In this document: positions 33,026 through 43,105 of the stretch, one piece after another | Position numbering within the stretch: position 1 is the stretch's first letter | Layout: the number at the start of each line of letters is the position of its first letter | Assembly (NCBI RefSeq): GCF_001584725.1 | Contig: NZ_CP014606.1 | Span: 868,001-932,000, forward strand | Source: an endosymbiont 'TC1' of Trimyema compressum | Lineage (GTDB): Bacteria; Bacillota; TC1 | Reading direction: 5' to 3' | DNA length: 64,000 bases | Notes under the pieces: model-generated | What the model was told of the DNA's origin: nothing | What the model saw: only the letters and a program-made list of their open reading frames with translations | The model's database searches: none | Made by a program: the position numbers and the translations under genes

Positions 33026-34363
33026 GGGTGCACTAATCTTTGTAGCAGTTAAATCAAGGTCATCCATTTCCAGCGTAACGTTAATATGGTGGTCGGTATG
33101 TAGTTTGGACAATAGTACTACCGTCTCCACATGCCCCGTCCAAGGAAACATATCCACACCATCAACGCTACTAACCGCATAATCACCATCTTCAGTAAAC
33201 CTTTTAATATCCCTTGCAGCCTTTCCTAAATCACACCCAACGTAAAGAATATACTTAGGTTTTAGAGTAAGGAGATGCTCAATAACAGCTTCCTCTACAC
33301 CACCTCTTGGCGGATCTAAGAGAACACAACTATCATCATCCGTTAAATAGGCAAGAGATATTTCTACATTACCTAGGTGAAAACCAATATTTTGAATATT
33401 ATTTAAAGTAGCATTTTTCTTTGCCATTTTAATGGATTCTGCAACAGCTTCAATACCATAAACCTGGTTAACTTTATGGGCCAAATAGATGCCAATAGAA
33501 CCTACACCACAGTATAAGTCGTAAAGGGTGTTAATGGCTAATGGTTCTATCATTTTTTCTAATTTATCATAGAGGACTTCTGCTTCTTTAGTATTGACTT
33601 GGAAAAATGATTTACTGTTTACTTCATAGTTAAAATTATTAAGAGCCATTGTTATAGTTTCTAATTCCGCTCCTATTTGGAGACGATGACTAATACCTTT
33701 AATGGCTGGATAAGCTTCTAACATTGAATGGATGAGTTTTCGCATATCCTCATAAGGATAGGAATTTAAGATATTTAAATAGAGTAAATAGTCTTTACCA
33801 TTGGTTTTAATCATGACATCATCTGGAAAAATATGATGATGATAACAAAGAGTTTCCAAGGTTTCCTTAATTTCCATAAATGCTTTAGGAATTAAGTGAC
33901 AGACTTTTACTTTAAAAAGAAAGTTGGAGTTCTTTTCATTAAAACCAAGAATATAGTCCCCTTTATAATATTTACCATGAAAAACTACCTTATTTCTATA
34001 GTTATATGGTGTTTCCATCCCTTCAATAGTTGGTGCCTTAATTGTTAAATTAGCAATTTTTTTAAAAGTATCTACAATCCACTTACTCTTATACTCTAAA
34101 GTACTTTTATATTTAAGATGTTGGAGATTACAACCACCACATATTTTATAGTGGGGACAGAATGGTTCTTGTCGCTCTTTAGATGTACTTAAAAAAGAAG
34201 TTGCTTCTCCGAGAGCAAACTTCTTTTTGTCTTTCTTTATAGCTACTTCTACTTTTTCCTGAGGAAGACCATTTTTAATAAAGAAAACTTTACCATCTTC
34301 CCCTCTCGCTACTCCTTGTCCTTGCTCCGTTAAATCAGTAATTTCTACAATTTTTTTATTCAT
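32978..34363 (-). CDS. rlmD: 23S rRNA (uracil) methyltransferase, RumA/RlmD-type, with IS-derived C-terminus
   Basis: This SAM-dependent enzyme methylates a uracil C5 in 23S rRNA. The protein shows an N-terminal TRAM domain, the [4Fe-4S] cysteine set around FCPHYKICGGCNLQH (about 69-82 plus a later Cys), the SAM motif LYDLYCGVGSIGIYL, and LLDPPRGG with the base-catalytic region. The conserved catalytic Cys is in YVGCDL. The last 15 residues (WKNVNRVDRKSEIKF) and the stop are encoded by the right end of the IS. The native sequence stops after TATKISAP, inside an extension that many clostridial homologues carry. The catalytic part is complete, so activity is likely. It overlaps the upstream hydrolase gene by 8 bases. 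Confidence 0.88.
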   Translation of the reverse strand: MNKKIVEITDLTEQGQGVARGEDGKVFFIKNGLPQEKVEVAIKKDKKKFALGEATSFLSTSKERQEPFCPHYKICGGCNLQHLKYKSTLEYKSKWIVDTFKKIANLTIKAPTIEGMETPYNYRNKVVFHGKYYKGDYILGFNEKNSNFLFKVKVCHLIPKAFMEIKETLETLCYHHHIFPDDVMIKTNGKDYLLYLNILNSYPYEDMRKLIHSMLEAYPAIKGISHRLQIGAELETITMALNNFNYEVNSKSFFQVNTKEAEVLYDKLEKMIEPLAINTLYDLYCGVGSIGIYLAHKVNQVYGIEAVAESIKMAKKNATLNNIQNIGFHLGNVEISLAYLTDDDSCVLLDPPRGGVEEAVIEHLLTLKPKYILYVGCDLGKAARDIKRFTEDGDYAVSSVDGVDMFPWTGHVETVVLLSKLHTDHHINVTLEMDDLDLTATKISAPWKNVNRVDRKSEIKF

Positions 34364-34901
34364 AAGGAATTACCTTGATTCCTAAGACAGAAGCCATTTG
34401 CTCCAAGACATGATGATGGGCATATTCATCAAAAGATGCTACACCATTTTCATAGACAGTGACCTCATAATCTCTATTTCTTAATTCTTCTGCTGTAAAA
34501 TAAACACAAATATTAGTGCAGACCCCTAATACAGTAAACTTCAAATCCTGACCTTTTGCAATTGACTGAAGTAAATTTTCTAATTCCGTATTATGAAAAG
34601 CACTAAAACGAGTCTTTTCAATTAGATAGACATTAGGCTTTTGTAGGGCATAAGTTAGTTCTTTAATAATTCTGGAACCTTCTGTTTCCTTAATACAATG
34701 AGAAGGAAATATTTGAAACTCCTTATCATTTTCATTATGATAATCTCTTGTAAAAATAATAGGCTGTTTCTTTTTCAGCTGAGCATCAATTTTCTTTTTT
34801 ATAAAAGGAATAATCTGTCTTGCTTTATCACCACTATACAATGCGCCACCTTTTCTTAAAAAATCATTTTCCATATCGATGACCATTAAAATTTCTTTCA
34901 T
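34356..34901 (-). CDS. Cysteine hydrolase, nicotinamidase-like (isochorismatase fold)
   Basis: The 181-residue protein has the catalytic triad of the family: Asp-9 in VIDMENDF, Lys near 98 in EKTRFSAF, and the nucleophilic Cys near 131 in LGVCTNICV. The metal-site-like DYH together with FPSHC resembles PncA-type nicotinamidases, which turn nicotinamide into nicotinate for NAD salvage. Other isochorismatase-fold hydrolases cannot be excluded. It sits between mtaD and rlmD in a tight operon (13-base gap and 8-base overlap). Confidence 0.8.
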   Translation of the reverse strand: MKEILMVIDMENDFLRKGGALYSGDKARQIIPFIKKKIDAQLKKKQPIIFTRDYHNENDKEFQIFPSHCIKETEGSRIIKELTYALQKPNVYLIEKTRFSAFHNTELENLLQSIAKGQDLKFTVLGVCTNICVYFTAEELRNRDYEVTVYENGVASFDEYAHHHVLEQMASVLGIKVIPYE

Positions 34902-34914
34902 TTTTGACTCCTTT

Positions 34915-36216
34915 TTAGTGGCCTTTTAAGAGGCCTTGCACCGATTCATTAACCCTACTATAAAGGGTTTCTAAATCTATTGTTTTTAACTCTCTATTTT
35001 CCATAAGTATCTTACCTTGAACCATTGTTAATATAATATCCGAGGATTGGGCACTATAAGCTAAATTACTTATTTTATTATGTTGTAATGGATAAAAATG
35101 AGGCTTATTTAAATCTAAAACAATTAAATCAGCTTCATAGCCTTCCTTAATCATGCCAACCTTATGGTCTATCCCTAATGCTTTTGCACCATCTACAGTA
35201 GCCATTTTTAAGGCCTCGTAAGCTTTCAATGCAGTTGGCTCTTCTAAAATACCCTTCTGTAAAAATGAAGCATATTGCAGTTCTTCAAGTAAGTCTAGAT
35301 TATTATTTGAAGAAGCGCCATCTGTGCCAAGTCCTACATTGACGCCATAATCTAAATAGGTTTTTACAGATGCAATACCTGAAGCTAACTTTAAATTACT
35401 CTGAGGATTATGAGTAATTGAGACATTATGTTTCTTTAAGATTTCTAAATCCCCTTCTACTAAGTGAACACAATGAGCTGCTATAACTGGATGGACTGAA
35501 AAAATACCAAGAGATTCTAAATAAGCTACTGGTGACAACCCATAATTTTTAAGAGCAGTATCCACTTCTGCCCTTGTTTCAGACACATGAATATGAACAC
35601 CTACATTAAATTTTTTAGCAATTGCTAATTGAGCTTCTAAAAATTCTTTTGAATTAGTATAAATAGCATGAGGACCAACTAAAAACTGGATTCTACCATC
35701 AGCTTTATTATGGAATTCTTTAATTAAAGCTTCTGTTTCCTCTAAATTCTTTTGGTCTATCTTCTCATCATCTCTAAAAATCATCCCTTTAGACAAATGT
35801 CCACGAATCCCAGTTTCTTCTACTGCTAATGCTACCTGATCCATTTCTGCATACATATCTAAAAATGTTGTAGTCCCTGACAAAAGCATTTCAGCTATGC
35901 CTAATTCTGTCCCTACTTTAATATCTTCTTTAGTCATTTTTTCTTCCATTGGCCAAACCATATTCTCTAGCCAACCAAATAAGCTTCTATCATCACCATA
36001 GCTCCTTAGAAGAGTCATAGCCACATGGGTATGGGTATTAATTAAGCCAGGCATTAATAGTCTGTTTTTGCCCTCAATTACTTTATGGGCAACTTTTGGT
36101 AAATCTATACCTACTTTAGTTATTATTTTATCTTCTACTAAAACATCACCAAAAAATATTTCTGGTTTTGTTTCATCCATACTTACAATATGAATATTTT
36201 TAAATAGATAACCCAT
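34915..36216 (-). CDS. mtaD: 5-methylthioadenosine/S-adenosylhomocysteine deaminase
   Basis: This amidohydrolase-superfamily enzyme of 433 residues has metal ligands THTHVAM (about 61-67), VHIHVSETRAEV, AAHCVHL and LGTDGASSNN with the catalytic Asp. The overall layout and the WLENMVWPMEEKM stretch fit MtaD/SAH deaminases rather than guanine or cytosine deaminases. It would recycle methylthioadenosine from SpeE and SAH from methylation reactions. It shares one base with ftsY. Confidence 0.85.
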   Translation of the reverse strand: MGYLFKNIHIVSMDETKPEIFFGDVLVEDKIITKVGIDLPKVAHKVIEGKNRLLMPGLINTHTHVAMTLLRSYGDDRSLFGWLENMVWPMEEKMTKEDIKVGTELGIAEMLLSGTTTFLDMYAEMDQVALAVEETGIRGHLSKGMIFRDDEKIDQKNLEETEALIKEFHNKADGRIQFLVGPHAIYTNSKEFLEAQLAIAKKFNVGVHIHVSETRAEVDTALKNYGLSPVAYLESLGIFSVHPVIAAHCVHLVEGDLEILKKHNVSITHNPQSNLKLASGIASVKTYLDYGVNVGLGTDGASSNNNLDLLEELQYASFLQKGILEEPTALKAYEALKMATVDGAKALGIDHKVGMIKEGYEADLIVLDLNKPHFYPLQHNKISNLAYSAQSSDIILTMVQGKILMENRELKTIDLETLYSRVNESVQGLLKGH

Positions 36217-37133
36217 TAGTCCTCCTCCCCTAATAAGCCTTCTAAAAAGTCAGAAGCTGAAAATTGTTCAAGATCATCAATACCTTCACCAATACCTACA
36301 AGTTTAACAGGAATTGACAGTTGATTAATCAGGGGAATAATAACCCCTCCTTTAGCTGTACCATCTAACTTGGTAATAATTAAGCCTGTTAAACCAGATA
36401 AGGCTTCATTAAATGCTTCACCTTGAGCAATAGCATTCTGGCCAGTACCGCCATCTAAAACCAACAATATTTCATCTGCTGGGCCACCATTAACTTTTTC
36501 AATAATACGACCAATCTTTTTCATTTCTTCCATTAAATTATCTTTATTATGGAGTCTTCCTGCTGTATCAATAATTAAAAGATCTGCTCCTTTAGCTTTT
36601 GCCGATTCAATACTATCAAAGACAACAGCACCTGGGTCTCCCCCTTCTTGGTGAGCAATAACAGGAACCCCAACACGTTCACCCCAGACTTTGAGTTGAT
36701 CAATAGCTCCTGCTCTAAAAGTATCTGCAGCTGCTAAGAAAACTTTCTTACCATTGGCTTTTTGTTCATGGGCTAATTTCCCAATAGAAGTAGTTTTACC
36801 AACGCCATTAACACCTACGACTACCCAAATAGTTAAGCTATCACTATTGTATTTTAAAGCACCATCATTTTTTTCTAAAATAGCAGTCATTTCCTCTTTA
36901 AGCTGTGCTAAAGCTTCTGCAGGAGTTTCTAATCTTTTAGCCTTGACAGTTACCTTTAATTTTTCAATAAGATTCATAGAAGTAGCCACACCCATATCAC
37001 TGGTAATGAGAATTTCTTCTAGGTCATCATAAAAATCATCTTCCAGACCTTTATAGCCAGTAATTAAAGCTGTTAATTTTTCCTGTAAATTATCTTTAGT
37101 CTTCTTAAAACCTTTAATCCATTTTTTAAACAT
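36216..37133 (-). CDS. ftsY: Signal recognition particle receptor FtsY
   Basis: FtsY is the SRP receptor GTPase at the membrane, guiding co-translational insertion with Ffh. The 305-residue form has almost no acidic A domain, as in many Firmicutes. The NG domain shows the P-loop GVNGVGKTT (about 107-115), DTFRAGA, DTAGR, TKLDGTAKGG and the closing VGIGE. It follows smc by 14 bases, in the conserved rnc-smc-ftsY order. Confidence 0.96.
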   Translation of the reverse strand: MFKKWIKGFKKTKDNLQEKLTALITGYKGLEDDFYDDLEEILITSDMGVATSMNLIEKLKVTVKAKRLETPAEALAQLKEEMTAILEKNDGALKYNSDSLTIWVVVGVNGVGKTTSIGKLAHEQKANGKKVFLAAADTFRAGAIDQLKVWGERVGVPVIAHQEGGDPGAVVFDSIESAKAKGADLLIIDTAGRLHNKDNLMEEMKKIGRIIEKVNGGPADEILLVLDGGTGQNAIAQGEAFNEALSGLTGLIITKLDGTAKGGVIIPLINQLSIPVKLVGIGEGIDDLEQFSASDFLEGLLGEED

Positions 37134-37147
37134 TCAATTCTCCTCTT

Positions 37148-40100
37148 TTACTTCTTATCCATTGAAACAGATATCATTTTGGAAATACCTGTCTTATCCA
37201 TAGTTACACCATAAAGAGTATCAGAACCTTCAATTGTTCCCTGACGGTGTGAAATAACAATAAACTGAGTTTTATCCGCATATGTTTTTAAATAGTTAGC
37301 AAAGTTTATGACATTTCTCTCATCAAGAGAAGCATCTGCCTCATCAATAATACAAAGTGGACTCGGTTTAATTTTCAAAAATGAAAATAGAAGTGCTAAG
37401 GCTGTCAAGGCCCTCTCTCCACCAGATAAAGAGGAAAGACTTTTAGGTGTTTTGCCTGGAGGCTTAGAAAATATTTCAATACCACAGTTTAAAATATCTT
37501 CTTTATCTGTTAATTCCATAAAAGCTTCTCCGCCGTTAAATAATGCATTATAGGTTTCCTTAAAGGCAGCATTTAATTCAGTAAATGCTTCTTTAAAACG
37601 ACTAATCATAATCTGGTCAATATCATTGACAATAGTTTGAAGACTATCTATAGACTCTCTTAAATCTCCTTCTTGATCTTGAAGGAATAAAAGTCTATCG
37701 CTAACTCTCTGGAATTCATCAATAGCCCCAATATTAACTGCCCCTAAACGGCTAATTTCTCCCGCTAATTTCTCCTGCTCTTTTCGCTGTTCTTCCTTAT
37801 TCTCTAAAGGAATAGCCTTCTCCATAGCTTCAAAAGGCAATAGCTCAAACTTCTCTTGTAAAATCGCTAATTTATTTTGCTTATCTGTTTCCAGTTTGGC
37901 TTTTTTAATCTCTTTTTCATGAAGCACAGTTTCCTCTTTTTTAACAGCGCCATTGAGATTTTTAATCTCTTTCTCAAGACTCATATTTTCAATACGCAGA
38001 TTATCTTTTCCTGTATCTCTTTCTTGAATAAATACAATTAAAGACTCATACTCATTTTCTTTATCTTTTTTGAGAAGCTGATTTTCGTCTAAACGAACTT
38101 TTGCTTCTTTTTCAGCAGTTTCTATTTCATTTAATTGTGTAGTCTTTCGTTCATTTAAAGAAACCATATCATCTTGTTCTAAATAGTAGGCAGCTAAAAA
38201 CTCTCCTAGAGCATTTTCCTTTTCTTCTAATGTTGCTAGAGCCATTTTTTCATTTAAGATTACTGTTTGCGTTTTTTCAATTATAGATTTAAGAGATTCC
38301 CCTTCAGTTTTCTTAGATTCTCTTAATTCACCTAATGTTTCTTTTCTCTCTGACTCCTCTAAAAGTCGTTTATTTAAAAGATCTTTTTCCTTATCTAGAC
38401 CTTCAATTTCGTCTCTAGTGTTCGCTACATCAAAATCCATGGAAGCTATTTTATCAACTTTACCTGCTTCTTCTTGTTTCATTAAAGCTAACTTCTGATT
38501 CAGAGCCCCAACTTCATTTTCTAAATCTTTTCTGCGAATGAAAGAAGCTGCAATAGAACCTTCTAATGGGTAAAGCTCTTTATTAATACTGTCTCCCTTA
38601 GTTTCTATAGCATTCAATACTTTTTTCTTTTCTGCTACAGTTACTTCAAGTTCATTAATCATTCTATTTCTGGATAAAAGACTACTGATTTTACCATTAT
38701 TTCCCCCTGTTAAGGAACCACCTGGATTAAATTGTTCACCTTCAAGGGTAACAATTTTAATTTGATGATTGGCTTTTTTAGCTACAGCAATGCCTGTATC
38801 TACAGTATCTACAATTAAGACATTGCCTAATAGGTGGTTCACTACTAATTGAAATTTAGAATCTACTTTTAGTAAATCTTTGCCTAAACCAATAACCCCT
38901 TTTTCTTGTAAAAGAGGTTTAAAGTTATTACCTAGTTGCCTCTCCTTAATTACATCTAGAGGTAAAAAGGTGCATCTACCTTTATGGTTTTGCTTTAAAA
39001 ATGAAATAGCTTTTTTAGCTTCCTGACTGGTTGCTACAACTACATTTTGTAAGGCCCCACCTAAGGCTACCTCAATGGACTTTTCATAATTTTTATCAAC
39101 TTCAATTAATTGACCAACTGCACCATAAATAGATTTAAAATGACCATTTTCCTTTTCCACTAGAATATTTTTAACACCGCTATAGTAGCCTTGATACTCT
39201 CTATCAATATCTTTTAAGGCACTGTATTTTGAATTGACTTCTTGGTAAACTCTATTCTCTTTTCTATAGTCTTCTTCTAAAAGGGCTTTTTCATGTTCCA
39301 AAGCTTTTTTTCTATGTTGTTTTTCTTCAATAGCAGCATTCATTTGACGAAGCTCTTTTTCAAGTTTAGCCAATGCTTCCTTAGTAGTTTCTATAGTCTT
39401 ACTAAATGCGCCTAATTGATCTTCTAATTGCTGTTTATTTTCAACAAAATAAAGGGATTTTTTATGAAGCTGTTCTTGATCTTCTTCAGCTGACTTAATT
39501 TCATTATTTAAAACAGCTATTGTCTGAAATAGGTCAATTAAATCATGATGGATACTCTGCTCCTCGTTGTATAATCGATCTTTATTATCCACTTCATTTT
39601 TTAGTTTTAACTCCATCTCTTTAATTTCAATTTTCTGATTATTGATCAAAGATTGCCACTTTTTTTGTTCTACTAATTTATCCTCATATATAGTGGCAAG
39701 AGTCTCCTTCTTATTAGCCAACTCATTAATTTCAGTACTAATAGTTTCGCTTTTTTCTTCTAGACTTGTTAAAAGTGTCTCATCTTTAATAATCTCTGTA
39801 TTAAGAGAAGCAATTAAATCTTTTAAGGATAGCATGTGTTCCCTTTTCTCTCCTAAAATATCTTCCAGAGATAAAAGGGTCATCTTATTTTGCTCATAGG
39901 TTACTTCTTTTTCTTCTAATTGATTTAAAAGTCCAGCCACAGAATCCTTTAAATTGCTTAATTCTTCCTCTAAAACAGAAAGCTCGCTGTCTCTTTCAGT
40001 AATATCAGCAACAATTAAAGAAAGCTCTAGTTGGTCAGCTTTTTCCTTTAATTCTAAAAAGCGCTCAGCCTTTGCTGACTCATTTTTTAAATAATCATAA

Positions 40101-40702
40101 TTGCTTTTAAGTTCATTTAAAATATCTAAAACACGTGTTAAATTTAGTTCTGCAGAAGCTATTTTCTTTAAAGACTCGTCTTTTCTATTCCTATATTTGA
40201 CAATCCCAGCAAGTTCTTCAATCATTCCTCTTCGGTCTTCTGGTTTTGCATTTAGAACATTATCAATTTCTCCTTGTCCAATAATGGAAAAGGAGTCTTT
40301 ACCTAAACCTGTATCATGGAAAAGATCATGAATTTCTTTAAGACGACAAACAGCACCGTTAATTGAATATTCACTTTCTCCAGAACGGTATATTTTTCTG
40401 CCTATTTTCATTTCTTCATAAGGTGTATTTAAATGTCTATCACTATTATCAATATGCATCACAACAGATGAAACCCCTAATGGTTTATGGGTTGTGGTAC
40501 CATTAAAAATAACATCTTCACCTTTTTTACCTCTTAAAGCCTTGACCCTTTGTTCTCCTAAAACCCAACGAAAACCATCGGCAATATTACTTTTACCACT
40601 GCCATTTGGTCCTACAATAGTGGTAATACCTTCATTGAAATCCAGAGAGGTTTTATCTTTAAAGGATTTAAATCCATGTAAATCAAATCGTTTTAAAAAC
40701 AA
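37148..40702 (-). CDS. smc: Chromosome segregation ATPase SMC
   Basis: SMC is the core of the ScpAB-SMC condensin that organises and segregates the chromosome. The single 1184-residue frame is intact. Walker A GPNGSGKSN is near residue 32, two long coiled coils (about 170-500 and 680-1020) flank a hinge (about 520-640), the signature LSGGERAL is near 1090, and Walker B reads CIIDEADASLD. Its undamaged length, full of A runs, is the best internal control that the frameshifts elsewhere are not general read errors. It follows rnc by three bases. Confidence 0.97.
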   Translation of the reverse strand: MFLKRFDLHGFKSFKDKTSLDFNEGITTIVGPNGSGKSNIADGFRWVLGEQRVKALRGKKGEDVIFNGTTTHKPLGVSSVVMHIDNSDRHLNTPYEEMKIGRKIYRSGESEYSINGAVCRLKEIHDLFHDTGLGKDSFSIIGQGEIDNVLNAKPEDRRGMIEELAGIVKYRNRKDESLKKIASAELNLTRVLDILNELKSNYDYLKNESAKAERFLELKEKADQLELSLIVADITERDSELSVLEEELSNLKDSVAGLLNQLEEKEVTYEQNKMTLLSLEDILGEKREHMLSLKDLIASLNTEIIKDETLLTSLEEKSETISTEINELANKKETLATIYEDKLVEQKKWQSLINNQKIEIKEMELKLKNEVDNKDRLYNEEQSIHHDLIDLFQTIAVLNNEIKSAEEDQEQLHKKSLYFVENKQQLEDQLGAFSKTIETTKEALAKLEKELRQMNAAIEEKQHRKKALEHEKALLEEDYRKENRVYQEVNSKYSALKDIDREYQGYYSGVKNILVEKENGHFKSIYGAVGQLIEVDKNYEKSIEVALGGALQNVVVATSQEAKKAISFLKQNHKGRCTFLPLDVIKERQLGNNFKPLLQEKGVIGLGKDLLKVDSKFQLVVNHLLGNVLIVDTVDTGIAVAKKANHQIKIVTLEGEQFNPGGSLTGGNNGKISSLLSRNRMINELEVTVAEKKKVLNAIETKGDSINKELYPLEGSIAASFIRRKDLENEVGALNQKLALMKQEEAGKVDKIASMDFDVANTRDEIEGLDKEKDLLNKRLLEESERKETLGELRESKKTEGESLKSIIEKTQTVILNEKMALATLEEKENALGEFLAAYYLEQDDMVSLNERKTTQLNEIETAEKEAKVRLDENQLLKKDKENEYESLIVFIQERDTGKDNLRIENMSLEKEIKNLNGAVKKEETVLHEKEIKKAKLETDKQNKLAILQEKFELLPFEAMEKAIPLENKEEQRKEQEKLAGEISRLGAVNIGAIDEFQRVSDRLLFLQDQEGDLRESIDSLQTIVNDIDQIMISRFKEAFTELNAAFKETYNALFNGGEAFMELTDKEDILNCGIEIFSKPPGKTPKSLSSLSGGERALTALALLFSFLKIKPSPLCIIDEADASLDERNVINFANYLKTYADKTQFIVISHRQGTIEGSDTLYGVTMDKTGISKMISVSMDKK

Positions 40703-40705
40703 TAG

Positions 40706-41428
40706 TTACTGCTCCTTTTTAAATTTTTCATTTTCAAAATAGCTAATGGCCAGTTTTGCCCCATTCCTTTCTGCTTCCTTTTTACTTTTACCAACACCAA
40801 TAGCTACTAAATTATCTTCCCAGAATATGCCTGCTGTAAAGCTTTTATCATGATCAGGTCCATTTTCTTCAAGAATCTTATATTCCACATTCTTTTTATA
40901 TTCTTTTTGCACTAATTCCTGTAAAATAGTTTTAAAATCCATCATGCCATTTTCCAGTAATTCAGCAATTTTATGCATTAGTGTTCTATAAATAAATTGC
41001 TTTACAACTTCATAGCCTAATTCTAAATAAATAGCAGCTAGAAGGGATTCATAGGCATCACTAATAACAGAGTCTTTATAGCGACCACCAATTTTGTCCT
41101 CGCCTTTACCCATAAGCAAGTATTTATAGAGAAAAATATCTCTACCTACAATTGCCAATGACTCGCCAGATACTAAAGCTCCTTTAATTTTTGAAAGATC
41201 TCCTTCATTTTTATCAGTGTAAGTTTGAAATAAATACTCAGCTACAATAAAGCCTAAAATTGTATCTCCAAGAAACTCTAGACGCTGATTACTGTCCTTT
41301 AGATTATTTTCATAAGCATAAGTAGGGTGAGTCAAAGCCTTTTCTAAAGTATCTAATTGCTGAAAATAAATATTAAATTCTTCTAAGTACTTCTGACACT
41401 CGATTGTACTCCGTTGATAATTACTCAA
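40706..41428 (-). CDS. rnc: Ribonuclease III
   Basis: RNase III is the double-strand-specific endonuclease for rRNA processing. The 240-residue protein has the RNase III signature NQRLEFLGDTILG (about 47-59) with the catalytic Glu and Asp residues, the second acidic site DAYESLLAAIYLE (about 124-136), and a C-terminal dsRNA-binding domain (about 165-235, ending EAERNGAKLAISYF). Its start overlaps the plsX stop by 8 bases. Confidence 0.96.
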   Translation of the reverse strand: MSNYQRSTIECQKYLEEFNIYFQQLDTLEKALTHPTYAYENNLKDSNQRLEFLGDTILGFIVAEYLFQTYTDKNEGDLSKIKGALVSGESLAIVGRDIFLYKYLLMGKGEDKIGGRYKDSVISDAYESLLAAIYLELGYEVVKQFIYRTLMHKIAELLENGMMDFKTILQELVQKEYKKNVEYKILEENGPDHDKSFTAGIFWEDNLVAIGVGKSKKEAERNGAKLAISYFENEKFKKEQ

Positions 41429-42419
41429 CTGTTCCTCCTTTAAAATAGGCAGTCATTTCACTTTGAAAGCCACTGTCTACAGCTTTTTTTACAGCAAATA
41501 ATGCTTGACGCATAGTTTTAGCATCTGAACTGCCATGACAAATAATAGAAAGGCCTTTCACCCCTAATAATGGTGCCCCACCATATTCAGAATAATCTAG
41601 ACCAGACCTAATTTCTTTAAAAGCGCTTTTTAAAAATAAGCCACCAATCTTATATTTAAATCTACTATAAATTGTATTTTTAATTTCCCCAATTAGGGTT
41701 TCTGTTAAGCCTTCCATTAGCTTAAGAACAACATTACCTACAAAACCATCACAGACTACAATATCTACAACTCCCTTGGGAATATCTCTACCTTCAATAT
41801 TACCCACGAAGTTAAGATTTTTATCCTCTTTTAAAACCTGATGAGTCTCTTTATAGAGGACACTACCTTTTTTTTCTTCAGAACCAATATTCAATAAACC
41901 TACTGACGTTTTATCCATTTTCAAATAATGTTTTCCAAAAACAGTTGCCATCGAAGCAAATTGGTGTAGGTTTTCTTTATCACAATCTGGTGTTGAACCT
42001 GCATCTAAAAGAATTTTCACACCATTAGGTGTTGGATAGTAAGTTACAATTGCTGGGCGAGTAATACCTTTTAAACGCCCTAACACAAATATTGCCGCAG
42101 TCATTTGAGCTCCTGTACTGCCAGCTGAAACCACTGCATCGGCTAAGCCATCCTTAACTAATTTTGTAGCAACTGTTATTGAAGCATCTCTTTTCTTCTT
42201 ATAAGCCATAACAGGTTCTTCTTCCATTTCAATCATTTCACTGGCATGATAAATGGATAAATTGGGATTATTAGGATATTTATTTAACTCTTCTTTCAGA
42301 ACTGCTTCATTGCCTACAAGAATAACTTGCAATTCTTCATTTGCTGCCATAACAGCACCTTCTACCATGGCTGGGTAACCCAAATCACCACCCATAGCAT
42401 CTAAAGCTAATTTAATCAT
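41421..42419 (-). CDS. plsX: Phosphate acyltransferase PlsX
   Basis: PlsX converts acyl-ACP to acyl-phosphate, the first step of the PlsX/PlsY route to phosphatidic acid. The 332-residue length is typical. The family N-terminus KLALDAMGGDLG is clear, as are VSAGSTGAQM (about 95-104), VGNIEGRD and the C-terminal APLLGVKGLSIICHG. It usually forms part of a plsX-rnc-smc unit, as here. The upstream gene encodes a DedA protein, 11 bases away. Confidence 0.96.
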   Translation of the reverse strand: MIKLALDAMGGDLGYPAMVEGAVMAANEELQVILVGNEAVLKEELNKYPNNPNLSIYHASEMIEMEEEPVMAYKKKRDASITVATKLVKDGLADAVVSAGSTGAQMTAAIFVLGRLKGITRPAIVTYYPTPNGVKILLDAGSTPDCDKENLHQFASMATVFGKHYLKMDKTSVGLLNIGSEEKKGSVLYKETHQVLKEDKNLNFVGNIEGRDIPKGVVDIVVCDGFVGNVVLKLMEGLTETLIGEIKNTIYSRFKYKIGGLFLKSAFKEIRSGLDYSEYGGAPLLGVKGLSIICHGSSDAKTMRQALFAVKKAVDSGFQSEMTAYFKGGTVE

Positions 42420-42430
42420 TACCTGACTCC

Positions 42431-43093
42431 TTATTTCTCTTCTTTATTTTCTTTTTTACTTTTTCTTTTCTCAATTATCCAACTAATAATAACAGGTAGT
42501 AAAGAAATAAATATAATTGCAAAAATTACAAATGTAAAATTATCTTTAATAACAGGAATATTACCAAAAAAGAAGCCTGTAAATAGAGCAATTATCACCC
42601 ATAAAGTAGCGCCTATAACATTAAACATAAAAAAACGCTTATAGGTCATACTACCCATACCTGCAACAAATGGTGCAAATGTTCTTATAATTGGCACAAA
42701 GCGGGCAATAATAATTGTTTTGCCTCCATACTTTTCATAAAATTGATGGGTTTTCTCTAGGTTTTCTTTCTTTAAAAAACGAGCATTAGGTTTAGTAAAT
42801 AATTTATGTCCGAAAAATTTACCTATTTGATAATTAACAGCATCACCAAGAACAGCTGCTGTCCAAAAAATAGCTAAAGCAATCCATAAATTCAGCTCCC
42901 CTTTTGCTGCTAAAGCACCTACAATGAACAGCAAGGAATCCCCTGGTAAGAAAGGGGTAACCACTAAACCTGTTTCGCAAAAAACAACAACAAACAGAAT
43001 CACATAGGTCCAATTCCCAAACCAATCAATAATCATTCCAATATATTTATCTAAATGAACTATAAAGTCAACAATTTGCGCAAAAAACTCCAT
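42431..43093 (-). CDS. DedA family membrane protein
   Basis: This 220-residue polytopic protein belongs to the DedA/VTT family, now linked to lipid (undecaprenyl phosphate or phospholipid) translocation. It contains the hallmark stretches ETGLVVTPFLPGDSLLF (about 40-56), GDAVNYQIGKFFG (about 83-95) and the conserved arginine region ARFVPIIRTFAPFVAGMG (about 130-147), then a Lys/Glu-rich cytoplasmic tail. It lies between ispA and plsX in the operon. The specific lipid substrate cannot be told. Confidence 0.88.
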   Translation of the reverse strand: MEFFAQIVDFIVHLDKYIGMIIDWFGNWTYVILFVVVFCETGLVVTPFLPGDSLLFIVGALAAKGELNLWIALAIFWTAAVLGDAVNYQIGKFFGHKLFTKPNARFLKKENLEKTHQFYEKYGGKTIIIARFVPIIRTFAPFVAGMGSMTYKRFFMFNVIGATLWVIIALFTGFFFGNIPVIKDNFTFVIFAIIFISLLPVIISWIIEKRKSKKENKEEK

Positions 43094-43105
43094 TTTCTAT
43101 CCCCT

